7,871 nt of DNA, taken from NCBI GenBank assembly GCA_030149595.1, contig JASFBI010000069.1, forward strand, positions 1 to 7,871, read 5' to 3'. Positions 1-6,165 of this stretch are shown piece by piece (the first letter of the stretch is position 1; every line of letters starts with the position of its first letter). The notes beneath the pieces are model-generated. The model was not told the DNA's origin. It ran no database searches and was given only the letters and a program-made list of their open reading frames with translations. A program made the position numbers and the translations under genes. This stretch comes from Desulfobacterales bacterium. Lineage in GTDB: Bacteria > Desulfobacterota > Desulfobacteria > Desulfobacterales > DAOWNP01.

Positions 1-62
1 CTGTTGATCTGTTTGAAGCATTGTGTATTGAAAATAAAGAACGGAAAAACAAAGGACGTTAA
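1..62 (+). CDS. C-terminal fragment of an unidentified upstream gene
   Basis: The third forward frame is open from the window edge to a TAA at 60-62. It encodes a tail reading VDLFEALCIENKERKNKGR. The mixture of a short amphipathic stretch and a basic, charged end looks like a real protein C-terminus, but 19 residues are too few to name a family. The other two forward frames are less protein-like: one has a stop almost at once, the other runs into a lysine homopolymer. No GC-rich terminator follows, and a promoter-like TTGACA begins only 9 bases after the stop. The direction agrees with the ilv genes, so some read-through from this gene is possible. Confidence 0.45.
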   Translation, partial: VDLFEALCIENKERKNKGR

Positions 63-70
63 CATTAAAC

Positions 71-99
71 TTGACATAAAAAAAAAAAAATGATAGCAA
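71..99 (+). promoter_or_regulatory. Candidate promoter for the ilv leader transcript
   Basis: A perfect TTGACA at 71-76 is followed, after 17 bases, by TAGCAA at 94-99 as the best-placed -10. That hexamer matches TATAAT at only three positions. The spacer contains 13 consecutive A's at 78-90. A start of transcription near 105-107 would place the Leu/Ile/Val-rich leader frame about 40 bases into the RNA. The -35 match and its position ahead of the leader support the call, and the weak -10 lowers confidence. A T9A8 tract at 109-125 lies just downstream and may bend the DNA. Confidence 0.35.
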
Positions 100-146
100 A
101 TAAGTTAATTTTTTTTTAAAAAAAACAGAGTGAAAGAGTTATATTA

Positions 147-248
147 ATGAAAACATTTTTGCTAACTATTATTAACGTGATTTTATCTGTGATGGCTTAT
201 GTCATTTACAGACTATTTCGTTTTGTGTCTGTGCGAAATATGGAGTGA
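147..248 (+). CDS. Putative ilv leader peptide (33 codons)
   Basis: An ATG at 147 opens a 33-codon frame ending at TGA 246-248. The peptide begins MKTFLLTIINVILSVM, continues AYVIYRLFRF and ends VSVRNME. Thirteen of 33 residues are Leu, Ile or Val, including adjacent Leu-Leu and Ile-Ile codons near the start and two Val codons near the end. A weak purine-rich ribosome binding site, AAGAG at 134-138, stands 8 bases ahead. The composition and size resemble the E. coli ilv leader peptides, although the sequence itself is different. Its stop codon is the first part of a segment that can form an antiterminator. The likely role is sensing charged branched-chain tRNAs by ribosome stalling. The alternative is a small one-helix membrane protein; the hydrophobic core would allow it, but the surrounding RNA structure favours a leader. 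Confidence 0.7.
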   Translation: MKTFLLTIINVILSVMAYVIYRLFRFVSVRNME

Positions 249-313
249 TAATGGTTTAATATTAAATATAGTTAAAATCAAAACCGTTGTCAGCCATTTT
301 CTGATAACGGTTT
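164..313 (+). promoter_or_regulatory. Four-segment transcription attenuator upstream of ilvD
   Basis: Four segments can pair in alternative ways. Segment 1 (AACTATTATTA, 164-174) covers the Ile-Ile codons of the leader. Segment 2 (TGATAATGGTTT, 246-257) starts at the leader stop codon. Segment 3 is 281-292 (AAACCGTTGTCA) and segment 4 is 302-313 (TGATAACGGTTT). Segments 2 and 4 differ by a single base, so both can pair with segment 3. Pairing 1:2 gives 11 contiguous pairs (two G-U), 2:3 gives 12 pairs (two G-U), and 3:4 forms the terminator. The inferred logic is as follows. A ribosome stalled on Leu/Ile/Val codons frees segment 2 for the 2:3 antiterminator and ilvD is transcribed. A ribosome reaching the stop covers segment 2, so the terminator forms. 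The stems are AU-rich, so the pairings need an energy calculation. Confidence 0.65.
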
Positions 314-318
314 TTTTT
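280..318 (+). terminator. Intrinsic terminator (attenuator) before ilvD
   Basis: Arms 280-293 and 301-314 pair over 14 bp with a single G-U (289 with 305) and a 7-base loop, CCATTTT. Eight T's run from 311 to 318. The core contains CCG/CGG, so this is a textbook Rho-independent terminator. It lies between the leader stop and the ilvD start with the ilvD ATG at 335. It is therefore best read as a conditional terminator controlling entry into the operon, not as the end of the upstream gene. Confidence 0.82.
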
Positions 319-334
319 ATGGGAAAATTATAAT

Positions 335-2002
335 ATGAAAAGTGATAATATAAAAAAAGGGATTGAAAGAGCTCCTCACAGGTCTTTATTAAAAGCTATA
401 GGGTATACAGATGATGAGATAGCTCGTCCTATTATTGGAATAGCAAACTCGTACAATACTATTATTCCGGGTCATTTTAATTTAGATAAAATTATGGAAG
501 CAGTTAAGGCTGGCATTTACATGGCAGGGGGAACTCCTGTTGAGTTTTCAACCATAGGTGTTTGTGATGGAATAGCCATGAATCATATCGGTATGAAATA
601 CTCTCTTGCCAGCAGAGAGATTATTGCAGATTCTGTTGAGATAATGGCAACTGCCCATGCTTTTGATGCAATGGTTATGATCCCAAATTGTGATAAAATT
701 GTACCTGGTATGCTTATGGCGGCAGCACGGGTTGATATTCCCACAATATTTATAAGCGGCGGTCCCATGCTCTATGGCAGACATCCAAAACAGCGTTCAA
801 AAAAGATTGATCTTATCACTGTTTTTGAAGCAGTTGGTGCTGTTAATACAGGAAAGATGGATGAAAAAGAGTTAAGGGAAATAGAAGATGAGGCATGTCC
901 TACATGTGGTTCCTGTTCCGGTATGTTTACTGCAAATTCCATGAACTGTTTAACAGAGGCTATAGGGATGGGGCTTTCAGGAAATGGAACCATTCCGGCT
1001 GTTATGTCAAAACGTATAAGGCTTGCTAAAACAGCAGGCATGAAGATTATGACTCTTTTGGAAAAAGATATAACTCCGTTAAAAATAATGACAAAGGAGG
1101 CATTTAGAAATGCTTTAACTGTTGATATGGCTTTGGGGTGTTCTACAAATACAGTGCTGCATCTTACGGCATTGGCTGATGAGGCAAATGTACCCATTGA
1201 TCTTAATTTAATAAATGAGATTAGTGCAAAAGTTCCCCATTTGTGTTCTTTAAGTCCTGGTGGAAATCATCATATAGAAGAGCTGGATTATGCAGGAGGA
1301 ATAAGCGGCATATTGAATATTCTTTCAAAAGAAGGTTTGATAAATGATGAGTGTATTACTGTCAGTGGAAAAACAGTAGGGGAGAATATTAAAGATGCAG
1401 ATGTTATAGATACTGATGTTATAAGGCCTTTTAATAATCCATATCATAAAATAGGCGGGCTTGCTGTTCTTTTTGGAAATATGGCAGAAGAAGGTGCTGT
1501 TGTAAAGCAATCTGCAGTGGATGAAAAAATGCTTGTTCATAAAGGACCTGCCAGGGTTTTTGATTCAGAAGAAGACGCATCAGAAGCTATTATGGGTGGT
1601 AAAATTGTAAAAGGCGATGTGGTGGTTATAAGATATGAAGGACCCATGGGAGGACCAGGTATGCGCGAGATGCTTACTCCTACTGCAACTATTGCCGGAA
1701 TGGGGCTTGATGCTGATGTAGCACTTATTACAGATGGCAGGTTTTCAGGAGGAACACGGGGAGCAGCTATAGGCCATGTGTCACCTGAGGCTGCGCAAAA
1801 AGGTGTTATAGGAATAATTAAAGAAGGTGATATTATATCAATTGATATCCCCAATAAAAAAATCAATCTTGAAGTATCTGATAAAGAGATAGATGTGAGG
1901 TTTAAGTCCTGGGAAAAGCCTGCTGTTAAAATTAAAAAAGGATATATGGCACGTTATGCAAAATCAGTCTCTTCGGCAAGTAGAGGAGCTGTTGTAAAGT
2001 AA
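335..2002 (+). CDS. ilvD: Dihydroxy-acid dehydratase
   Basis: IlvD dehydrates 2,3-dihydroxy-isovalerate and 2,3-dihydroxy-3-methylvalerate to the 2-oxo acids that precede valine/leucine and isoleucine. It is a cytoplasmic iron-sulfur enzyme. Visible signatures are the first cluster-ligand motif PNCDK (Cys119), the block [15 protein letters not shown] (Cys188, Cys191, Cys194), the acidic CDGIAMNH motif (Asp78), and [12 protein letters not shown], which holds the likely catalytic Ser471. Lys121 after Cys119 is the position carbamylated in characterised relatives. At 555 residues it belongs to the shorter type found in methanogens, thermophiles and many anaerobes; E. coli IlvD is about 60 residues longer. 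The N-terminus ([19 protein letters not shown]) is typical of that type and fixes the ATG, which has a weak GGGA 11 bases upstream. It is the first gene after the attenuator, and ilvB follows after 65 bases with no terminator. Confidence 0.97.
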   Translation: MKSDNIKKGIERAPHRSLLKAIGYTDDEIARPIIGIANSYNTIIPGHFNLDKIMEAVKAGIYMAGGTPVEFSTIGVCDGIAMNHIGMKYSLASREIIADSVEIMATAHAFDAMVMIPNCDKIVPGMLMAAARVDIPTIFISGGPMLYGRHPKQRSKKIDLITVFEAVGAVNTGKMDEKELREIEDEACPTCGSCSGMFTANSMNCLTEAIGMGLSGNGTIPAVMSKRIRLAKTAGMKIMTLLEKDITPLKIMTKEAFRNALTVDMALGCSTNTVLHLTALADEANVPIDLNLINEISAKVPHLCSLSPGGNHHIEELDYAGGISGILNILSKEGLINDECITVSGKTVGENIKDADVIDTDVIRPFNNPYHKIGGLAVLFGNMAEEGAVVKQSAVDEKMLVHKGPARVFDSEEDASEAIMGGKIVKGDVVVIRYEGPMGGPGMREMLTPTATIAGMGLDADVALITDGRFSGGTRGAAIGHVSPEAAQKGVIGIIKEGDIISIDIPNKKINLEVSDKEIDVRFKSWEKPAVKIKKGYMARYAKSVSSASRGAVVK

Positions 2003-2067
2003 TTGTATTTTTTTTAGCAGGTTAACTGATGAAGTAAAATTTTAAATTTTTACAGGGAAAGTAAATT

Positions 2068-3756
2068 ATGGAACTTACAGGCGCACAGATCCTTATGAAA
2101 GTTTTACAGGAGGAAGGTGTTGATACAATTTTTGGGTATCCTGGTGGAGCTGTTATAGATTTATATGATGAACTTAGCCGGACAACAGATATTAATCATA
2201 TACTTGTTCGTCACGAACAGGGAGCTGTCCATGCTGCAGACGGTTATGCAAGGGCAAGCGGAAAAACAGGGGTATGTCTTGTAACATCAGGACCTGGTGC
2301 AACAAATACAGTTACAGGTATTGCCTCTGCATATTCTGATTCCATACCCATTGTTGTCATTACAGGGCAGGTTCCGTCTAAGCTTATAGGTAATGATGCA
2401 TTTCAGGAAGTTGATATTGTTGGAATTACCAGGCCGTGTACCAAACATAACTATCTTGTAAAAGATGTAAAAGATCTTGCATATATCATTAAAGAGGCTT
2501 TTTATATTGCATCTTCAGGCAGGCCAGGCCCTGTATTGATTGATATCCCAAAGGATTTGACTGTAGCAAAGGCAAAATATGAAGTACCTGATAAAATAGA
2601 ATTAAAATCTTATAATCCAACATATAAGCCTAACGTAAAGCAGCTGCAAAAAGTTGTAGAGTTAATTGAAAAAGCAAAAAAACCTGTTATTTTTGCAGGC
2701 GGAGGGATTATTTTATCAAAGGCTTCAGATCAGTTGACAAAACTTGCAAAAAAAATGTCAATCCCTGTTGCAGGATCACTTATGGGGCTTGGAGGATTTC
2801 CGGGAACAGATCTTTTGTGGCTTGGAATGCTTGGAATGCATGGGACTTACAGAGCAAATATGGCAGTTAGTGAAGCAGATCTTCTTATTGCTGTTGGTGT
2901 TCGTTTTGATGACAGGGTTACAGGCAAACTTGATGAGTTTGCAGCTAATGCCACAATTGTTCAGATTGATATAGATCCCACCTCAATTCATAAAAATATT
3001 CCTGTATCTGTTCCTGTTGTGGGAGATGCAAAAATATCCCTTGGGATTTTAAATGAACTGCTTGAAAAACAAGATTTTACAGATATTGACCGACAAAGAA
3101 AACCATGGCTTGATAAAATTGATCACTGGAAAAAATCAACACCCCTTGCATATGATCAGAGTGATATTATAAAGCCGCAGTTTGTTGTGGAACAGTTATA
3201 CAGCGTTACAAATGGAGAGGCTATAATTACAACCGAGGTTGGGCAAAACCAGATGTGGGCGGCCCAGTATTATCATTTATCAAAGCCAAATCACTGGATA
3301 ACATCAGGTGGTTTAGGGGTCATGGGGTTTGGACTGCCGGCAGCTATTGGTGCACAGGTAGCCTGTCCTGATAAGACAGTTGTGGATATAGCTGGAGACG
3401 GAAGTATACAAATGAATATTCAGGAGCTTGCAACTGCTGTTCAGTATGGTCTTCCTGTGAAAATTGTTATATTAAACAACAGATTTCTTGGTATGGTAAG
3501 GCAGTGGCAGGAATTGTTTTATGACAAACGTTATTCATGTACTAAGATGGAACATGCTCCGGATTTTATAAAACTTGCTGAAGCCTATGGTGCAGTTGGT
3601 TTTAGAACAGAAAAACCTTCTGAGGTGAGAGATGTATTGAAAAAGGGGCTTTCTATTCATAGAACAGTTATAATGGAATTTATTGTTGACAGGGAAGAGT
3701 CTGTTTATCCCATGGTTCCTGCTGGCGCACCTATTACCCAAATGCTTTTGGTATAG
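2068..3756 (+). CDS. ilvB: Acetolactate synthase, large catalytic subunit
   Basis: This is the ThDP- and FAD-dependent subunit of acetohydroxyacid synthase. It joins two pyruvates to acetolactate (valine/leucine) or pyruvate and 2-oxobutyrate to acetohydroxybutyrate (isoleucine). The N-terminal ThDP domain carries the activating glutamate in [14 protein letters not shown] (Glu50). The central domain has [12 protein letters not shown] (277-288), typical of the FAD-binding AHAS fold. The C-terminal domain has the ThDP/Mg motif GDG (443-445) running to Asn470-Asn471, followed by FLGMVRQWQ (Trp480, which by family alignment is the tryptophan involved in AHAS inhibitor binding). Full length at 562 residues. 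AGGGA at 2054-2058 lies 9 bases before the ATG. The regulatory subunit ilvN follows, but is separated by an unusual tandem repeat instead of being tightly coupled. Confidence 0.97.
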   Translation: MELTGAQILMKVLQEEGVDTIFGYPGGAVIDLYDELSRTTDINHILVRHEQGAVHAADGYARASGKTGVCLVTSGPGATNTVTGIASAYSDSIPIVVITGQVPSKLIGNDAFQEVDIVGITRPCTKHNYLVKDVKDLAYIIKEAFYIASSGRPGPVLIDIPKDLTVAKAKYEVPDKIELKSYNPTYKPNVKQLQKVVELIEKAKKPVIFAGGGIILSKASDQLTKLAKKMSIPVAGSLMGLGGFPGTDLLWLGMLGMHGTYRANMAVSEADLLIAVGVRFDDRVTGKLDEFAANATIVQIDIDPTSIHKNIPVSVPVVGDAKISLGILNELLEKQDFTDIDRQRKPWLDKIDHWKKSTPLAYDQSDIIKPQFVVEQLYSVTNGEAIITTEVGQNQMWAAQYYHLSKPNHWITSGGLGVMGFGLPAAIGAQVACPDKTVVDIAGDGSIQMNIQELATAVQYGLPVKIVILNNRFLGMVRQWQELFYDKRYSCTKMEHAPDFIKLAEAYGAVGFRTEKPSEVRDVLKKGLSIHRTVIMEFIVDREESVYPMVPAGAPITQMLLV

Positions 3757-3838
3757 CCGGAGCATGGTTATTCACTATCTGCCACAACAAAAATTGAAAC
3801 TCTCATGATTACGGTCTGTTGGACGGAGTTTAATATAA
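3757..3838 (+). repeat. Tandem element, copy 1 (82 bp)
   Basis: This is the first of two adjacent, diverged copies. It begins directly after the ilvB stop codon with CCGGAGCATGGTTATTC, contains GCCACAACAAAAA plus TGAAA, then ATGATT, and ends with GGACGGAGTTTAATATAA. The ends are identical in the two copies while the middle differs by substitutions and small indels. That suggests conserved ends under constraint or an older duplication. Copy 1 alone can form a short stem between AAACTC (3797-3802) and GAGTTT (3826-3831), but copy 2 does not preserve it. I do not recognise the element. Confidence 0.85.
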
Positions 3839-3923
3839 CCGGAGCATGGTTATTCGTATTGGCCACAACAAAAAATGAAAGTTCAATGATTCTAATAGTT
3901 TAGTTGGACGGAGTTTAATATAA
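3839..3923 (+). repeat. Tandem element, copy 2 (85 bp)
   Basis: The second copy starts where copy 1 ends. Shared blocks are the first 17 bases, a 19-base block at 3862-3880 with one mismatch, and the last 21 bases at 3903-3923, which match copy 1 exactly. Between these blocks the copies differ clearly. Copy 2 can pair GTTCAA (3881-3886) with TTGGAC (3904-3909), a stem copy 1 lacks. The ilvN ribosome binding region follows directly. Each copy contains a short ATG frame, but these have different lengths and no conserved peptide, so coding is unlikely. Confidence 0.85.
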
Positions 3924-3924
3924 A

Positions 3925-3947
3925 AAGGGTTAATCCTTGATAAGGAT
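3925..3947 (+). promoter_or_regulatory. Hairpin over the ilvN ribosome binding site, with an alternative stem
   Basis: ATCCTT (3933-3938) and AAGGAT (3942-3947) form a perfect 6-bp stem with a GAT loop. The second arm contains AAGGA, the Shine-Dalgarno of ilvN, 8 bases before the ATG at 3955. The same CCTT can instead pair with AAGG at 3925-3928, giving a 5-bp stem with one G-U and a TTAA loop, which would free the ribosome binding site. The complementarity is visible directly. A regulatory role is inference, because the stems are short and a ribosome finishing upstream could simply melt them. Confidence 0.4.
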
Positions 3948-3954
3948 GTGTAAA

Positions 3955-4440
3955 ATGACAGAAAAAAGACATATTTTTTCTATTCTTGTAGATAATAAAC
4001 CTGGAGTGCTTTCCGGAATAGTAGGGCTGTTTAGCGGCAGGGGTTATAATATTGAAAGCCTTTGTGTAGCCGAAACAAATGAGCCTGATGTTTCCAGAAT
4101 AACAATGGTTTCAATTGGAGATAAACCTGTTATTGAGCAGATCAAAAAGCAGCTTTATAAACTTATTAACGTAATAAAGGTTAATGATCTCACTGAAACT
4201 GAATATGTTCAGCGTGAACTTGTTTTAATAAAAGTTACAGCAAAGCAGGATCAAAGGGCTGAAATATTAAGAATAGTTGATATTTTCAGGGGTAAAATTG
4301 TAGATGTGGGGTTTGAGCATTATACCATAGAAGTTACAGGGCCTGTGGAGAAACTTGCAGCCATATTAAAGATGCTAAAACCTATGGGAATAAAAGATGT
4401 TGCAAGAACAGGCAATATTGCACTGCCGAGAAATCAGTAA
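3955..4440 (+). CDS. ilvN: Acetolactate synthase, small regulatory subunit
   Basis: IlvN binds IlvB, raises its activity and confers feedback inhibition by valine. The N-terminal ACT domain covers about residues 5-80 (RHIFSILVDNKPGVLSGIVG, then GLFSGRGYNIESLCVAET). The C-terminal small-subunit domain runs from about VQRELVLIKV to the end, with IFRGKIVDV and the closing VARTGNIALPR. Gly17 and Ser20 align with E. coli IlvH Gly14 and Ser17, known valine-resistance sites, so valine control is likely kept. Gly21 stands where IlvH has Arg18. At 161 residues it is normal size. I chose ATG 3955 because AAGGA lies 8 bases ahead and the protein then starts MTEKRHIFS like its relatives. A TTG at 3937 or an ATG at 3946 would add three to six residues without a good ribosome binding site. 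cimA follows after 18 bases. Confidence 0.95.
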   Translation: MTEKRHIFSILVDNKPGVLSGIVGLFSGRGYNIESLCVAETNEPDVSRITMVSIGDKPVIEQIKKQLYKLINVIKVNDLTETEYVQRELVLIKVTAKQDQRAEILRIVDIFRGKIVDVGFEHYTIEVTGPVEKLAAILKMLKPMGIKDVARTGNIALPRNQ

Positions 4441-4458
4441 ATAAAACAGGTTAAAAAT

Positions 4459-6060
4459 ATGAAGCCTATTTTTCTGTATGACACCACACTAAGGGATGGA
4501 ACCCAGTGTGAAAATATAAGTTTTAGTGCCAGGGTGAAACTTAAAGTTGCTCTGATGTTGGATGATCTATGTATCCACTTTATAGATGGAGGCTGGCCGG
4601 GATCTAATCCACGGGATATGCATTTTTTTAATCTTGCAAAAGATCCAGAGTTTAAAAATGCAAAAATAACAGCCTTTGGAGCCACAAGAAAACCGCACAT
4701 CAATGTTGAGGATGATGCAAATATAAAGGCACTTCTTTCCAGCGCAGCTCCATGTGTTGCAATTTTTGGAAAAACCTGGGATTTCCATGTAAAAGATATC
4801 ATGAAAAATTCAGAAAAAGAGAACCTCTCCATGATATCTGAGAGTGTCTCTTTTCTGAAAGCGAATGACAAAACAGTAATATATGATGCAGAACATTTTT
4901 TTGACGGATTCAGGTCAAACAAGGAATATGCCCTGGAAACACTTTTTTGTGCAGCTAAGAGCTGTGCTGACTTTCTGGTTTTGTGTGATACAAATGGTGG
5001 CTGGCTCCCCTTTGATATTGAAAAAGCTGTTTTAGATACTACTGTATTTTTTAATAAAAAATACAGTAGTGGAGAGCTGGCAAAGATTCCGGAGATAGGA
5101 ATACATACCCATAATGACAGTGGAATGGCTGGTGCAAATACAATTTCTGCTGTTAGAGCCGGAGCAACTATGGTTCATGGAACAATAAATGGTTATGGTG
5201 AGCGTTGTGGAAATGCTGATTTAATATCTATTATTCCTGTACTACAGTTAAAAATGGGCTATGATTGTATGTCCACTAAAAATCTTAAAAAGTTACAAAA
5301 ATGCTCAAGGTTTGTCAGTGAAATAGCCAATATGATTCCTGCCAATAACCGGCCGTTTGTAGGTAAGAGTGCCTTTGCCCATAAAGGTGGAATTCATGTA
5401 AGTGCTGTTATGAAAAATCCTTCTGCCTATGAACATATTGATCCTGAAAAAGTAGGTAACAGCCGAAGAGTTCTTATTTCGGATCTGTCGGGAAAAAGCA
5501 ATGTGGAATATAAGGGCAGAGAACTGGGGATAGATTTTGACTCAAAAAAGGTAAAAAGCAGTGATATTGTTTCAAAAATAAAATCTCTTGAAGAAGATGG
5601 CTTTCAATTTGATCTGGCTGATGGTTCCTTTAAAATACTTATGGAGAAGCTTACAAAACAGTTTAAGCCTCTATTTGAATTAAAATCTTTTATGGTAACC
5701 ATAATAAAAGAGAAAGACAGAGCGTGTACATCCCAGGCAACCATAAAAATATCTGTTGAAGGAAAAGAGAAAATAACTGTTGCAGAAGGTCATGGTCCTG
5801 TTAGTGCTCTTGATAATGCCCTTAGAAAAGCATTAAATAAATTTTATCCCGACTTTCTGGAAAAAACAAGTCTTGTGGACTTTAAAGTTCGTGTTATAGA
5901 TGGCCGTGAAGGCACAAATGCAAAGGTACGGCTTATAATAGAATCAAGGGATGAAGACGAAATATGGAGTACTATCGGTGTTTCCGAAGATTTAATAGAA
6001 GCAAGCTGGCAGGCACTATCTGACAGTCTTCAGTATAAATTATCAAAAGAAAAAAAATAG
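4459..6060 (+). CDS. cimA: (R)-citramalate synthase
   Basis: CimA condenses pyruvate and acetyl-CoA to citramalate, opening the threonine-independent route to 2-oxobutyrate and isoleucine. It belongs to the LeuA-like TIM-barrel family. DTTLRDGTQ (8-16) holds the catalytic Arg12 and metal ligand Asp13, and GIHTHND supplies His216 and His218. Marks of the citramalate type, as opposed to isopropylmalate synthase, are DGGWPGSNPRD (43-53), YDAEHFFDGF (142-151), LCDTNGG (175-181), NGYGERCGN (244-252) and AFAHKGGIHVSAV (305-317). The C-terminal regulatory domain (about 400-525) resembles that of LeuA and probably senses isoleucine. The start has CAGG about 9 bases ahead. The segment between LCDTNGG and GIHTHND looks about ten residues longer than I expect and is encoded partly by a perfect inverted repeat. 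Asp43 replaces the glutamate I expect there. Length 533 is normal. Confidence 0.93.
   Translation: MKPIFLYDTTLRDGTQCENISFSARVKLKVALMLDDLCIHFIDGGWPGSNPRDMHFFNLAKDPEFKNAKITAFGATRKPHINVEDDANIKALLSSAAPCVAIFGKTWDFHVKDIMKNSEKENLSMISESVSFLKANDKTVIYDAEHFFDGFRSNKEYALETLFCAAKSCADFLVLCDTNGGWLPFDIEKAVLDTTVFFNKKYSSGELAKIPEIGIHTHNDSGMAGANTISAVRAGATMVHGTINGYGERCGNADLISIIPVLQLKMGYDCMSTKNLKKLQKCSRFVSEIANMIPANNRPFVGKSAFAHKGGIHVSAVMKNPSAYEHIDPEKVGNSRRVLISDLSGKSNVEYKGRELGIDFDSKKVKSSDIVSKIKSLEEDGFQFDLADGSFKILMEKLTKQFKPLFELKSFMVTIIKEKDRACTSQATIKISVEGKEKITVAEGHGPVSALDNALRKALNKFYPDFLEKTSLVDFKVRVIDGREGTNAKVRLIIESRDEDEIWSTIGVSEDLIEASWQALSDSLQYKLSKEKK
4794..4839 (+). repeat. Inverted repeat inside cimA (10-bp arms, 26-base loop)
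   Basis: AGATATCATG (4794-4803) is the exact reverse complement of CATGATATCT (4830-4839). The loop holds a smaller stem, GAGA (4819-4822) with TCTC (4826-4829). The structure lies in the N-terminal half of cimA, in codons for a region between barrel strands. No T tract follows, so it is not an obvious terminator. It may be chance in AT-rich coding DNA. Confidence 0.5.
5038..5070 (+). repeat. Perfect 15-bp inverted repeat inside cimA
   Basis: ACTACTGTATTTTTT (5038-5052) and AAAAAATACAGTAGT (5056-5070) are exact reverse complements separated by AAT. The 33-base palindrome encodes residues 194-204 of CimA (TTVFFNKKYSS), just ahead of the metal-binding GIHTHND motif. On RNA it would form a 15-bp hairpin with a minimal loop. 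No T tract follows the second arm, so it is not a canonical terminator. Confidence 0.85.
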
Positions 6061-6161
6061 GTCTCTTTTTTTTAAAAAAATATCACAGTTGACTAATGTC
6101 TTAACGAAAACCGGATTTTTTTGTCAAGGTTCATGAAGATCAAAATTATAAGGGTAAAGCC
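6061..6161 (+). other. cimA-leuA spacer with T8A7 tract
   Basis: This 101-base gap begins with eight T's (6066-6073) followed by seven A's (6074-6080), like the T9A8 tract at 109-125 ahead of the ilv leader. It is the longest gap inside the cluster apart from the ilvB-ilvN repeat region. TTGACT at 6089-6094 resembles a -35 box, but no acceptable -10 lies at the right distance. I see no GC-rich hairpin with a T run, so transcription probably continues from cimA into leuA. The end of the gap holds a short upstream frame and the leuA ribosome binding site. Confidence 0.5.
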
Positions 6162-6165
6162 ATGA
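6133..6165 (+). CDS. Possible 10-codon upstream frame overlapping the leuA start
   Basis: ATG at 6133 opens the frame MKIKIIRVKP, whose TGA (6163-6165) overlaps the leuA ATG as ATGA. AAGG precedes it, although only about 5 bases away. It contains two Ile and one Val codon but no Leu codon. The ATGA overlap would allow a terminating ribosome to restart on leuA, and AAGGGT at 6150-6155 lies inside the frame. A frame this short can arise by chance; the overlap and the ribosome binding site are the only support. Confidence 0.3.
   Translation: MKIKIIRVKP

Noticed and set aside
255..266. Palindrome TTTAATATTAAA as a repressor operator
   Set aside because: It is purely A-T and is partly explained by attenuator segment 2; no regulator family motif is matched.
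772..1197. 141-codon open frame on the minus strand within ilvD
   Set aside because: It lies wholly inside the strongly supported ilvD and reads as a low-complexity antisense product of its codons, with no family motif.
3764..3878. Short ATG frames in each tandem element (15 and 11 codons with stops)
   Set aside because: They share only the first three residues, differ in length, and the GGAG ahead of each ATG is only one base away, too close for normal initiation.
3757..3923. Two spaced repeats suggested a minimal CRISPR array
   Set aside because: The copies are 82-85 bases, abut each other, share several separate blocks rather than one repeat with unique spacers, and no cas gene is present.
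4434..4922. 162-codon open frame on the minus strand over the cimA start
   Set aside because: It mirrors cimA codons, has no recognised domain, and the forward frame shows clear citramalate synthase motifs.
6050..6073. A-run at the end of cimA and T-run just after it as a terminator
   Set aside because: The stem would be purely A-T with no GC core, and the T run would be the stem arm instead of a tail.
6089..6117. TTGACT as the -35 of a leuA promoter
   Set aside because: The hexamers 16 to 18 bases downstream (around CCGGAT) do not resemble a -10 box.
6121..6152. TTGTCA with TATAAG as a leuA promoter
   Set aside because: The spacer is 20 bases, too long, and the start of transcription would fall almost on the leuA start codon.
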